Part shown: piece after piece, positions 36,396-45,233 of the stretch
Position numbering within the stretch: position 1 is the stretch's first letter
How the letters are laid out: the number at the start of each line of letters is the position of its first letter
From: CAVVZJ01 sp963752755
Lineage (GTDB): Bacteria > Planctomycetota > Planctomycetia > Isosphaerales > Isosphaeraceae
NCBI GenBank assembly: GCA_963752755.1
Contig: CAVVZJ010000001.1
Span: 1,240,001 to 1,304,000 of the forward strand
DNA length: 64,000 nt
Reading direction: 5' to 3'
Position numbers and translations under genes: made by a program
The notes under the pieces: model-generated
What the model saw: the letters and a program-made list of their open reading frames with translations, nothing else
What the model was told of the DNA's origin: nothing
Databases searched by the model: none

Positions 36396-37853
36396 ATGGC
36401 CCGCGTGGTCCTGGCGATGAGCGGCGGGGTGGATAGCTCGGTGGCCGCGCACCTGTTGATGCAACAGGGGCACGAGGTCATCGGCCTGTTCATGCGCACG
36501 GGAGCCCACGCTCAGGATGAGCCGCGACGGGCCCGGACCTGCTGCTCCGTCGCCGATGCCCTCGACGCCCGTGCTGTGGCCGACCGTCTCGATATCCCGT
36601 TCTACGCCCTCGACTTCCAGCACGACTTCGGCCGAATCATGGACGACTTCGCCGACGAGTACCTCGCCGGCCGGACCCCGAACCCCTGCGTGCTTTGCAA
36701 CGTCTGGCTGAAGTTCGGCAAGCTCTGGTCCTACGGCAAGCAGGTCGGCGCCGACTTCGTCGCCACCGGACACCACGCCCGGATCGTCGCCGACCCGGCC
36801 GGTCGTCCCCGCGTCACCCGGGCGTTCGACCGGGGCAAGGACCAGTCTTACGTCCTCTTCGGCCTCCGCCGCGAGTTGTTGCCCCACGTGCTCCTGCCCG
36901 TTGGTGAGTACCCCAAGGACGCGATCCGCGACCTCGCCCGCGACCTCGACCTGCCCGTCCATGACAAGGCGGACAGCCAGGAAATCTGCTTCATCCCCGA
37001 TGACGACTACCTCAGCTTCGTCCGCTCCCGGCGTCCCGAGGCCGACACCGCCGGCCCGCTCCTCGACGAGCAAGGTCGCGAGGTTGGCCGTCACGGCGGG
37101 ATTGAGGCGTTCACGATCGGCCAGCGCCGCGGTCTGGGCGTGACCTTCGGCGAGCCCCGCTATGTCGTGGCGATCGAGCCGGCCCGCCGGACGGTGACGG
37201 TCGGCCCGCGCGAGTCCCTGGCAAAGCCCGGCCTGGAAGCGGCCCGGTTCAACTGGCAAGTCGAGCCGCCGACCGGCCCGCTCGCTTGCCTGGCCCAGAT
37301 TCGCGCCCAGCACCGCGCCGTGCCGGCAACCGCCGAACCCGTAGACAGCGACCCCGGCCGGGTCGCCATCCGCTTCGAGACCCCCCAGCCCGCCGTGGCG
37401 CCGGGGCAGGTCGTCACGCTCTACGACGACCAGCTTGTCCTCGGCGGCGGCTGGATCGAGCGCGCCAACCGACTGAACCGAGATGGGCCTTGCCCACTCT
37501 CCCCCTTGGAAAGGACGACCGCCGTGGTGACCGTGGGCCTCTACTACGACGTGATCCCCGAAAAGGCCGAGCTGTTCGAGCGCAAGTTCCGCGAGGTTCT
37601 CGGTTTGCTGGAATCGCTCCCCGGTCACAAGACCAGCTACCTTTATCAACGGGTGGATGACCCTCACTCTTACGCGATCCTGAGCGAGTGGGACGACCCC
37701 CAGGCTTTCTACGACTTCGTTCGCTCCGATACGTTTCGTCAGGTCACCTCCTGGGGCAAGGAGCAGGTTTTGCGCAACCCTCCACGGCACAAGGTCTATC
37801 CCCGTGCCGAGGACGTTGGCCGCCCCGCGCCGCCAGCCGCCCCAGAAGCGTGA
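36396..37853 (+). CDS. mnmA: tRNA 2-thiouridylase MnmA joined to an ABM domain
   Basis: Residues 1 to about 365 are MnmA, which makes 2-thiouridine at U34 of tRNA. Visible are the PP-loop MSGGVDSSVAAHLL, the catalytic Cys in NPCVLCNVWLKF, the second Cys in DSQEICFIPDDDY, and the C-terminal barrel ending VLGGGWIERAN. The frame then continues through 12 linker residues into about 110 residues of an antibiotic-biosynthesis-monooxygenase/Dabb-like fold (TVGLYYDVIPEKAELFERKF through SEWDDPQAFYDFVRSD). Such a fusion is unusual. GTG at 37524 with AAAGGA upstream could start the second part as a separate gene, and tga at 37469 in the next frame could end mnmA if one base is wrong. GGGGAGG precedes the ATG at 36396. 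Confidence 0.88.
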   Translation: MARVVLAMSGGVDSSVAAHLLMQQGHEVIGLFMRTGAHAQDEPRRARTCCSVADALDARAVADRLDIPFYALDFQHDFGRIMDDFADEYLAGRTPNPCVLCNVWLKFGKLWSYGKQVGADFVATGHHARIVADPAGRPRVTRAFDRGKDQSYVLFGLRRELLPHVLLPVGEYPKDAIRDLARDLDLPVHDKADSQEICFIPDDDYLSFVRSRRPEADTAGPLLDEQGREVGRHGGIEAFTIGQRRGLGVTFGEPRYVVAIEPARRTVTVGPRESLAKPGLEAARFNWQVEPPTGPLACLAQIRAQHRAVPATAEPVDSDPGRVAIRFETPQPAVAPGQVVTLYDDQLVLGGGWIERANRLNRDGPCPLSPLERTTAVVTVGLYYDVIPEKAELFERKFREVLGLLESLPGHKTSYLYQRVDDPHSYAILSEWDDPQAFYDFVRSDTFRQVTSWGKEQVLRNPPRHKVYPRAEDVGRPAPPAAPEA

Positions 37854-38062
37854 GTCGCCCCGCCCCTGGATTCGCGTTGCGGGATTGCGAACGATGCACT
37901 AGGGTTGACTGTGAGAATGCTTGCCCCCCTTCGTGCCGGTCCTCGACCGTCTGGCCAAGCGGCCTGTCCCGGCACTCTCCTGGAACCACCGCGGCCCCGA
38001 CGCGGACGTCGGAGCGTGACGGAACCGGACCCTTTCCCGAAGTCGGGGAGTCCCTGCGTGCC

Positions 38063-39282
38063 ATGGCCCACGTCAGCTTGATCCTGCCGACGACCGCCGA
38101 TCGACCCTCGCCCGGAGATCTCATTCCGACGTACCGCTCAGCGCTCGAGCGAGCCGGTCACGATGTCGAGGTCGTCGTCGCGTCCGGTCCTTCCGACCCC
38201 CTTGGCGAGGGTAACGGCTGGCAGACGATCCGCGCCGCCGTTCCCGGCCCAGCGGCCGCGGCCGTCGCGGGGCTGGAGCGGTCGGAGGGCGAGATTCTAA
38301 TTGTGCTCGACCCCGACATGGGCTACGACCCCTCCGACCTCCCTCGCGTCGTCGAGCCTTTGCTCGAAGGCCGGGCCGAGCTGGTCGTCGCCAGCCGGCT
38401 GGCCCCCGGAGGCAAGCCGGGGCGGCTTCGACGCACGATCGGGATCTTCCTGCAAAAGGCGACCGGCACGTCCGATCCGATGTCCGGCCTGATGGCCTTG
38501 ACTCGTCCGGCCCTGGAGCGGGCCGGCACCTCGTTCGACGCCGTCGGAATGAAGTTCTCCCTGGAGATCCTCACCAAGCTCGGCCGGAGCGGCCGACGCC
38601 GCGGTCGTCCTCGCGCCGGAGCCGATGGCTCGACCTGCCGGTGCGCCGCGGCCGTACGCGCCACACCGACTGGCCCGGTTGGGACGACGTCCGCCACCTC
38701 AAGCGCCTGGCCGACCACCGCTACGGCAACCTCTCCCGTCTCGTCCAGTTCTGCGTCGTGGGCGCCTCGGGCGCGATTGTCGACCTGAGCAGCTATGCCC
38801 TCTTCCAGTGGGTTTTTGCTCAGACCCCGCTGGTCAACCGGACCGTGCCCCCGCCGGTCGGTGGACCGATGTCGCTGGCGGCCGCCGGGGTCGTCGCCGT
38901 CTCGCTCGCCGTCGTCTGGAACTTCACCCTCAACCGTCGCCTGACTTTCAACGACGCCCGCGGCGGCTCGATCCTCAAGCAGTTTCTCACCTACGCCTTG
39001 AGCAACGCCGTGAGTGTCCCCTTGAGTCTCTTCCTCCGTCTGAAACTGCCCCAGACGGTGCCCTTCTTCGGCCAGCACCGGCTCGCCGCGGCGGTCGTCG
39101 GGATCGTGGCCGGCACGGCGATCAGCTTCAGCATGTCCCGCTGGCTGGTCTTCCGCCGACATGCCCGCCCCGACTCGCCTCGCCCCCACCACCTTGACGA
39201 CTCGACCTCCCCCGACTCCCCCCTCGACGACGAGGACAAAGCCCCCCGCGACTCCAGCATTCTCCTTGGCCGGACTCGTTAG
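38063..39282 (+). CDS. GT2 glycosyltransferase with GtrA membrane domain (frameshift)
   Basis: This is predicted as one protein of about 405 residues. The N-terminal GT-A domain resembles polyprenyl-phosphate mannosyl/glucosyltransferases: VSLILPTTADRPS, EILIVLDPDMGYDPSDLPRV with the Asp-x-Asp-type metal site, and SRLAPGGKPGRLRRTIGI. A frame change occurs between about 38590 and 38625. The sequence then continues WLDLPVRRGRTRHTDWPGWD into a four-helix GtrA domain (LVQFCVVGASGAIVDLSSYA to AISFSMSRWLVFRRH) and a polar tail. GT2-GtrA fusions transfer lipid-linked sugars across the membrane. Two separate genes cannot be excluded but would lack a ribosome-binding site for the second. Confidence 0.75.
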
Positions 39283-39471
39283 AGCGGAATTCGTTCGGTC
39301 GTCGAGGATCACAAGCCGGGGGCGGCTGTGCCACAAGATTGGTGCGCCAGCCGCCCCCGGCTGGCCGGCCCTCCACTCATGCGGGAACCGCTCAAGGCTT
39401 CCTCCTCCTGCCCCCTTCTTTCCCTCGGCCAGGCCTCCTCGTTTTCTCGTTTTCTCAACAACGAGGAACAC

Positions 39472-39607
39472 CTTCGCACCGACTTCCGAAATTTGTGCTA
39501 TAATTATCGCTAGCTCTTGGATCGTCTGGTCCCCGCCGGAGCCTCCGGTACGGAACACGATACCGCGACGCCACCTCGCCGAACGAACTTCAAAATAGGC
39601 AAGATTG
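39472..39607 (+). promoter_or_regulatory. Dispersed promoter-leader module, copy B
   Basis: The extended -10 box TGcTATAAT (39496-39504) is preceded by cttcgcaccgacttccg, which aligns without gaps to copy C at 63954. It is followed by tatcgctagctc, also shared with copy C. About 85 nt on, cgaacgaacttcaaaatagg and the next seven bases (39580-39607) match copy A. Between the boxes are small stems, for example ccgga-gcc-tccgg. No gene with a good start follows on this strand, so a short RNA is possible. Confidence 0.5.
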
Positions 39608-39662
39608 ATTTCTAAATGACTGGGGCTTCTAGGTTTGAGGGTTGGCCTCCGTGCTGGAGTGG

Positions 39663-39683
39663 AGCGTCCCCTGGGCGTTTTTT
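39663..39683 (+). terminator. Weak intrinsic-type terminator after copy B
   Basis: agcgtcc pairs with gggcgtt around cct (two G-U pairs), and six T residues (39678-39683) overlap and follow the stem. It lies about 175 nt after the copy B -10 box, which would delimit a small RNA. Confidence 0.35.
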
Positions 39684-39784
39684 CGACATCCCGAGCGCGT
39701 CGTCCGTGCGTCGTCAGCGCGTCCCCAGACTGTTTGGGACGTCTACTGGAAGTCAAAGAAAGCCGTCTCCCGGAGGCTCCCGGA

Positions 39785-40193
39785 TCAGTCGGCAAACTTG
39801 ACTCGACCTCTCCCGCCCAGCTTGGCCCGCATGAGTGCAGTCCTTACGGGCCGCTTCCGCAACCGTACCCCCGCCATCACTTCGCCGGTCGGCAGCCCCA
39901 GGAGCCAGACGTCACCCTGTCCGTCGCACCAGCGCAGGACCCGGAACGGCACCGCCTCCTGCTCGTCTCGACCGAGCCGAGCCTCCCTCTCCCCGACTCC
40001 ATTCGGCTCGACGGGGCGCGCCTCCAGCGACGACCGCCAGACTGCCGAATCCATACCTCTTTCCAGCTTGCTCCGGAGTGCCTCATTCACCTCGACGACG
40101 TGGCCCTCTTTCCCATCGGCCCACGATCGCCGCTTCCGAAGCCGCGAGGAAGGCCCCGAGCGGCCCGGAGGCCAGCGGATGCGCTGGTCCCAT
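39785..40193 (-). CDS. Hypothetical protein, possible frameshift
   Basis: The C-terminal 100 residues are in one frame from about 40100 (GHVVEVNEALRSKLERGMDS, then VRLRKRPVRTALMRAKLGG) and look like a real small globular protein. An upstream frame, from ATG at 40193, reads MGPAHPLASGPLGAFLAASE and AAIVGRWER, and would join after a one-base correction near 40105. Without that correction the gene would start at a GTG near 40090 with poor ribosome-binding site spacing. No family is recognised. It converges with nothing known and lies 73 bp from the glycosidase-like gene on the same strand. Confidence 0.4.
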
Positions 40194-40265
40194 CGCGGCG
40201 CGACTCCAGTCTTCCTCCCCGTCCATCGGCAGACCTCTCGCGGGTCTGGCTCCCTTCGGATCCGA

Positions 40266-41402
40266 TCACGGCGCGGGGATGTTTCCTGGAGTCATCGCCC
40301 GGTAAGCCTCACCCAGCGCCTCGACCTTATTCCACTCCTTCGCCAACGATCCCCAGGCGAAGACGGTCAGACCCGTGGCCGGCTTGCGGCTTCCGTGATC
40401 GAGTATAGCCGCGACCTGCTCGACCGGCACGACTTCGCCCCAGTCGGACAGTTGCACGATCGGCCAGATCTTCAATCGTTCCCCCTCCACGCCCCGGACC
40501 CCCAGATACTCGCCCAGCCACGCCGTCTGTCGCGAGATCCAGGCCGGGTCGTCGGGGTGGCCGAATCGAGCGTGATAGGGCATCGGGCTGACCACGTCCA
40601 GAAAGGGCGACTGCGCCTTCAGGTCGATCGCCAGCTTCGACCGGATCGCCCCCTCGTGATCCTCCAGCGACCAGGGGCAATGAAACGTCCCGAGCAGGGT
40701 CCCCCGACGGGTCGTATTAATGATCTGCCGGAACTCCCGGAGCCAGTCCGTGAACACGGCACACCGCCAGTTTACCCACTTCGACTCATACTCGCCCAGA
40801 AGGAGCCGGGCCAGCTCCGGCGTCGGCCGATCGGGCAAGGCGACCCCTGTGGAACGCTGGAATCGCTCCAGGCAGCGCCGGCAGAAGCAGGTGTCCGGCA
40901 GCTTCGGCTCGGCCTGCTCCCAGCTCGCCTGGGCGTGGTGGTAATCCAGCCAGATGCCGTCGATCGGGTACGTCTTCACGACCCGCCGGAACTCGTCCAT
41001 CCGCGCCTTGCGATAACCAGGATGGGTCGGGCAGACGCCCTGCCAGCCATCGGGCGCCGGACTGACCTGGCCGTCCGGGCCGATCGGGGCGGCGTCGGGG
41101 TGGTCCTTCAGGTACGACGCCTCGTGCATCGTGTTGAACTCGGCGAAGACCTTCGCTCCTTGCAACTTCAGCCGCTCAATGACTTCCTCGTTCAATCCTC
41201 CGGAGCCGATCCAGACCGCGTTGACGCCGTAATCTCTCAGGGTCTGTCCCCGCTGGAAGATCGCCGTCGGCGAGCCTCCGTAGAGGCCCCGGACCGCGAT
41301 CCAGGGCCGCGGCGACTCAGTTTCCTCACTCCCCGCGGCCTGGCACGCGAACGCACCAATCGCCAGGAGGAACGCCAAGCCAAACCACCAAAAGCTGCTC
41401 AT
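40266..41402 (-). CDS. Secreted glycosidase-like TIM-barrel protein
   Basis: The protein has 378 residues with a signal peptide (MSSFWWFGLAFLLAIGAFAC, cleavage near QAAG). The body resembles putative glycosyl hydrolases of the GHL/hypothetical TIM-barrel type. Features include GLYGGSPTAIFQRGQTLRDY, YGVNAVWIGSGGLNEEVIER, VKTYPIDGIWLDYHHAQASW with an acidic loop, a CFCRRCLERFQ Cys cluster, and PFLDVVSPMPYHARFGHPDD. The Asp in GIWLDYHH is a candidate catalytic residue. No enzymatic activity can be assigned. Cys-x-Cys-x-x-Cys could bind a metal or form disulfides after export. Confidence 0.7.
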   Translation of the reverse strand: MSSFWWFGLAFLLAIGAFACQAAGSEETESPRPWIAVRGLYGGSPTAIFQRGQTLRDYGVNAVWIGSGGLNEEVIERLKLQGAKVFAEFNTMHEASYLKDHPDAAPIGPDGQVSPAPDGWQGVCPTHPGYRKARMDEFRRVVKTYPIDGIWLDYHHAQASWEQAEPKLPDTCFCRRCLERFQRSTGVALPDRPTPELARLLLGEYESKWVNWRCAVFTDWLREFRQIINTTRRGTLLGTFHCPWSLEDHEGAIRSKLAIDLKAQSPFLDVVSPMPYHARFGHPDDPAWISRQTAWLGEYLGVRGVEGERLKIWPIVQLSDWGEVVPVEQVAAILDHGSRKPATGLTVFAWGSLAKEWNKVEALGEAYRAMTPGNIPAP

Positions 41403-41588
41403 GAGACCTGTCTCCTCCTTCGCGATTTTCTGAGGACTGTTTCCGTCCCTTGCTCGCAATCCACAAGAGCGAACAATTCTGTTCGACTGCCGTGGCTGTA
41501 ACCGGTAAATTGGGCTGATTGGGCAATTCGCAGCTGGCCGCCCACCGGGCCCGACGAACGACCATCTTACGAGGAAAGCGAGTCCGAC

Positions 41589-44500
41589 GTGAGCCATCAT
41601 CGACGACGACACCCCGCCCGTCTCGCGGCCGCCCTCGCCTTGCTCGGCCTCGTCGTCGCCGTGGGGCCGGCGCTCTCGCAGGACAAGCCTCGCGAGAAGA
41701 CGATCGCCGAGTTGCGCAAGCAGATCGACGAACTGAATCAACGTCTCCAGGAACTGGAGAAGGCGGAGACGACGAAGCCGAAGGAGGAGGCGAAGGGCAC
41801 GCCCTTACCGGACGGCTGGCTCAAGGACTTCGCCTGGCGACCGATCGGTCCGGCCAGCATGGGCGGCCGGATCACGTCCCTGGCCGTCTTCGAGGCTGAC
41901 CCAAGCACCTACTGGGTCGCCACCGCCTCCGGCGGCCTGCTCAAGACCGAGAACAACGGCATCACGTTCGAGCATCAGTTCGACCACCAGAGCACCGTCT
42001 CGATCGGCGACGTGGCCGTGGCCCCTTCGGACCGGAAGATCGTCTGGGTCGGCACCGGCGAGGCCAACCCACGCAATTCCGTCTCCTACGGTGACGGTGT
42101 GTACAAGTCCACCGACAGCGGCAAGTCGTGGACGAACATGGGCCTCGAAAACTCGTTCCAGATCGGCCGGATTGTGATCCACCCGAAGGACCCGAACATC
42201 GTCTATGTCGGTGCCCTCGGTCGCCTCTGGGGCGCGAACGAGGAGCGCGGACTGTACAAGACGACCGACGGCGGCAAGTCCTGGGATAAGATTCTCTACG
42301 TCGATGACAAGACCGGAATCATCGACCTGGATCTGGACCCGTCCGATCCCGAGACCCTCCTCGTCGCCACGTACCAGCGCAAGCGCGATATCTACGACAC
42401 CAACGACCCCGAGGTGAAGTGGGGACCCGGCAGCGGTCTGCACCGCTCGACAGACGGTGGCAAGACCTGGAAGAAAGTCAACGATGGCCTGCCCTCCTGC
42501 ACCCTCGGCCGGATCGGGATCGACTACTACCGCAAGGACCCGAAGGTTGTCTTCGCGATCGTCGAATCCGAGAAGATCGGCAGCGGCCCGCCCGAGGCGT
42601 CGCGGAGCAGTAATGTTTACATGGGTATCGTTGGCGCCGAGGGTGTCGAGGACAAGGCCCAGATCGACGAGGTTGCCACCAACGGCCCTGCCGAGAAGGC
42701 CGGCCTCCAGAAAGGCGACATCATCACCGAGTTCGGCGGCAAGCCGATCCAGGCTTACCCCGACCTCGTCGAGCAGATCCGCGCCCACAAGCCAGGCGAC
42801 AAGGTGACGGTCAAAGCCACCCGTGCCGGCAAGCCGATCGAGCTGGAATTGACCCTTGGCGAACGTCCGTCCCCCAGGGACCTGGCGTCGATCCAAAGCA
42901 TCCCTTCCTCGACGCCCTCGGCGGCCAGCGTGAGAATGTGCAGGATCGCCAGGGCGAGAACAGCCACGAATACGGCGGCGTCTATCGCTCGAACGACGGC
43001 GGCGTCACCTGGAAGCGACTCAACAGCGTCAACCCCCGCCCGATGTACTTCAGCCAGATCCGAGTCGATCCGAGCGATGAAAAGAACCTCTACGTTCTCG
43101 GCATCGGCCTCTACCGCTCGAACGACGGTGGCAAGACCTTCAAGCCCGACGGAGGTCGGAACGTCCATGCCGACCAGCACGCCCTCTGGATCGACCCCAC
43201 CGACGGCCGCCACATGATCCTCGGCTGCGACGGCGGCTTCTACGTCACCTATGACCGCATGGACCACTGGGACCACCTCAATCACCAGGCGATCGGCCAG
43301 TTCTACGACGTCGCCCTCGACACCCGCCGCTTCTACAACGTCTATGGCGGCCTCCAGGACAACGGCACCTGGGGCGGTCCCAGCCGCACCCGGAGCCGCA
43401 CAGGCCCGGTCAACGAGGACTGGCTGAACGTCGGCGGCGGCGACGGCTTCGGCTGCCAGGTCGATCCCGACGATCCCGACCTCGTTTACTTCACCAGCCA
43501 GAACGGCACCATCGGCCGTCGAAACCTCCGCACCGGCGCCGTGGACTTCTTCCGACCCCGTCCTCCCGACCGCGACACCCGCTACCGGTTCAACTGGAAC
43601 ACACCGTTCCTCCTCTCACACCACAATCCGAAGATTTATTACGTCGCTGGCAACTTTGTCTTCCGCTCGCTCGACAAGGGGAACCAACTGGCCCCCATCT
43701 CCCGCGAGATCAGCCACACCGACAAGGGCTCCGCCACCGCCCTGGCAGAGTCGCCTCGCGATCCCAACGTCCTCTACGTCGGCACCGACGACGGCGCCCT
43801 CTGGGTCACGAAGGACGGCGGCCGCGAGTGGACTGAGATCGGTAAGAATGTCGGACTACCGAAACCCTTGCACGTCGCCTCGATCGAGGCGTCCCGCTTC
43901 AAGCCCGGCCGTGTTTACGGCGCCTTCGACGGCCACCGCTCCAACCTTGACGACCCCTTCGCCTACGCTTCCGAAGACTTCGGCGTAACCTGGACCTCCC
44001 TGAAGGCCGGCCTCCCCCGCGGCTCAACCCGCTGCCTCCGTGAAGACCTCACGAATGCCGACATTCTCTATCTCGGCACCGAGTTCTCCGCCTTCGTCTC
44101 GATCGACCGCGGCCAGTCCTGGAATTCGTTGAACACGAACCTGCCCACCGTCGCCGTTCATGAGCTGGCTCAGCACCCCTCGACGGGAGAGCTTGTTGCC
44201 GCCACTCACGGCCGGAGCCTCTGGATCGCCGACGTCAGCCCGCTCCGCCAGTTGACCCCCGAGATCCTCAAGTCCAGCGCCCATCTCTTTCAACCTCTCG
44301 ACGTCCAGCGCTGGCATTCCGAGCCGGCTCGTGGCCGGACCAATCGCCGATTCGAAGGACAGAACCCACCCAACGGTCTACCGATCGCATACCACCTCGC
44401 CCAGAAAGCCGGGAAGATCAGTCTCAAGATCTTCGACATCGAGGGACAGGCGATCCGGACGCTCAACGCCCCCACCAACCCGGGCCTCCGTCGCGTCGTC

Positions 44501-44833
44501 TGGGACCTCACGCGGATCAACCGCCGGCCTCCCGAATCCGCGCACTCCGGTGGCCGTGAGGGTGAAAGGGAAAGCGAGGAGGGCGAGTCATCGAGTGCCG
44601 AGCCAGGCCGGCGCCCCGAGCGTCGCGAGGGCGCCTTTGGACGCCCTCAGGCCGTGGCCCCGGGGACTTACCGGATTGTGCTGACCGTGGACGGCCAGGA
44701 GTTCTCTCGCGTCGTCCGTATCGAACCCGACCCCGACGCTTCCAACTCCGTGATCGCCGCGGAGTCCACGACCGACGACGAAGACTCCGAGCACGAACTT
44801 CGCGAAGTTCGCGGCATGATCGATATTGACTGA
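41589..44833 (+). CDS. Secreted sortilin/BNR-like protein with embedded PDZ domain (frameshift)
   Basis: The product is about 1080 residues after one correction. It has a signal peptide (AALALLGLVVAVGPALSQ) and a coiled coil (ELRKQIDELNQRLQELEKAE). It then has many sortilin/BNR-type repeats with the Ser/Asp-x-Asp-x-Gly-x-Thr/Ser-W pattern, for example YKSTDSGKSWTNMG, YKTTDGGKSWDKI and YRSNDGGKTFKPDG. Between repeats, residues about 341-427 form a PDZ domain (AEKAGLQKGDIITEFGGKPI). The frame shifts near 42885, then continues QRENVQDRQGENSHEYGGVY to the end, including a C-terminal FlgD/Ig-like strand set (KISLKIFDIEGQAIRTLNAP). Its role is probably extracytoplasmic binding or processing. It is known in this phylum as a large uncharacterised family. 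Confidence 0.8.
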
Positions 44834-45233
44834 CTCCCGCCAGTCCCCGCGGATCAAGGACCGGGTACCGGATATTCTGGCCATGCCTGAACGCTCGCGC
44901 TGGACCATCCTCGACGCTTCTCGTTTAAGAATCTCACTTCTATGCTAATGTGAGCCTTGCAGGAGCGACGCCATTCCGGGCTGACTCCGCAAGAGGTTCG
45001 TGTGAGTCAGCAGCCCCCGGCTGTCTCACAGAGGGAATCCAAAGCTCGAAGGCCTTCTGGGAGGTTGGATTTGCGGCGCGAACGCCTCCGTGTGACTCCC
45101 CATCTTCCTGGGCCAGACCGGCCCAGAGGTCACGGGGATGGGCCGCCGTCTGTTCGGATTGGGGCCGTGGAGTGTATCCTGTCTTGATGCGGAGGAAGGA
45201 CGACCAGCGACGATCGGGGGCATCAGGGTGGCG
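44834..45233. other. Intergenic region upstream of the polytopic glycosyltransferase
   Basis: About 400 bp with no supported gene. A tatgctaat sequence near 44941-44949 could be a -10 box for the downstream gene, but no partner -35 is convincing. Confidence 0.4.

Larger units (their letters stand above)
39283..39784. other. Intergenic region containing leader-module copy B
   Basis: About 500 bp between the glycosyltransferase gene and a convergent hypothetical gene. It holds copy B of the promoter-leader module (39472-39607) and a possible terminator at 39663-39683. Short frames such as 39616-39801 have no ribosome-binding site and are not called. Confidence 0.5.

Noticed and set aside
36087..37790. 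Long minus-strand open frame opposite mnmA (567 codons)
   Set aside because: It is the antisense shadow of a high-GC gene; the plus strand encodes recognisable MnmA motifs and the minus frame has none.
39616..39801. 61-codon frame starting just after leader-module copy B
   Set aside because: It has no ribosome-binding site, low-complexity Ser/Arg/Pro composition, and contains a putative terminator inside it.
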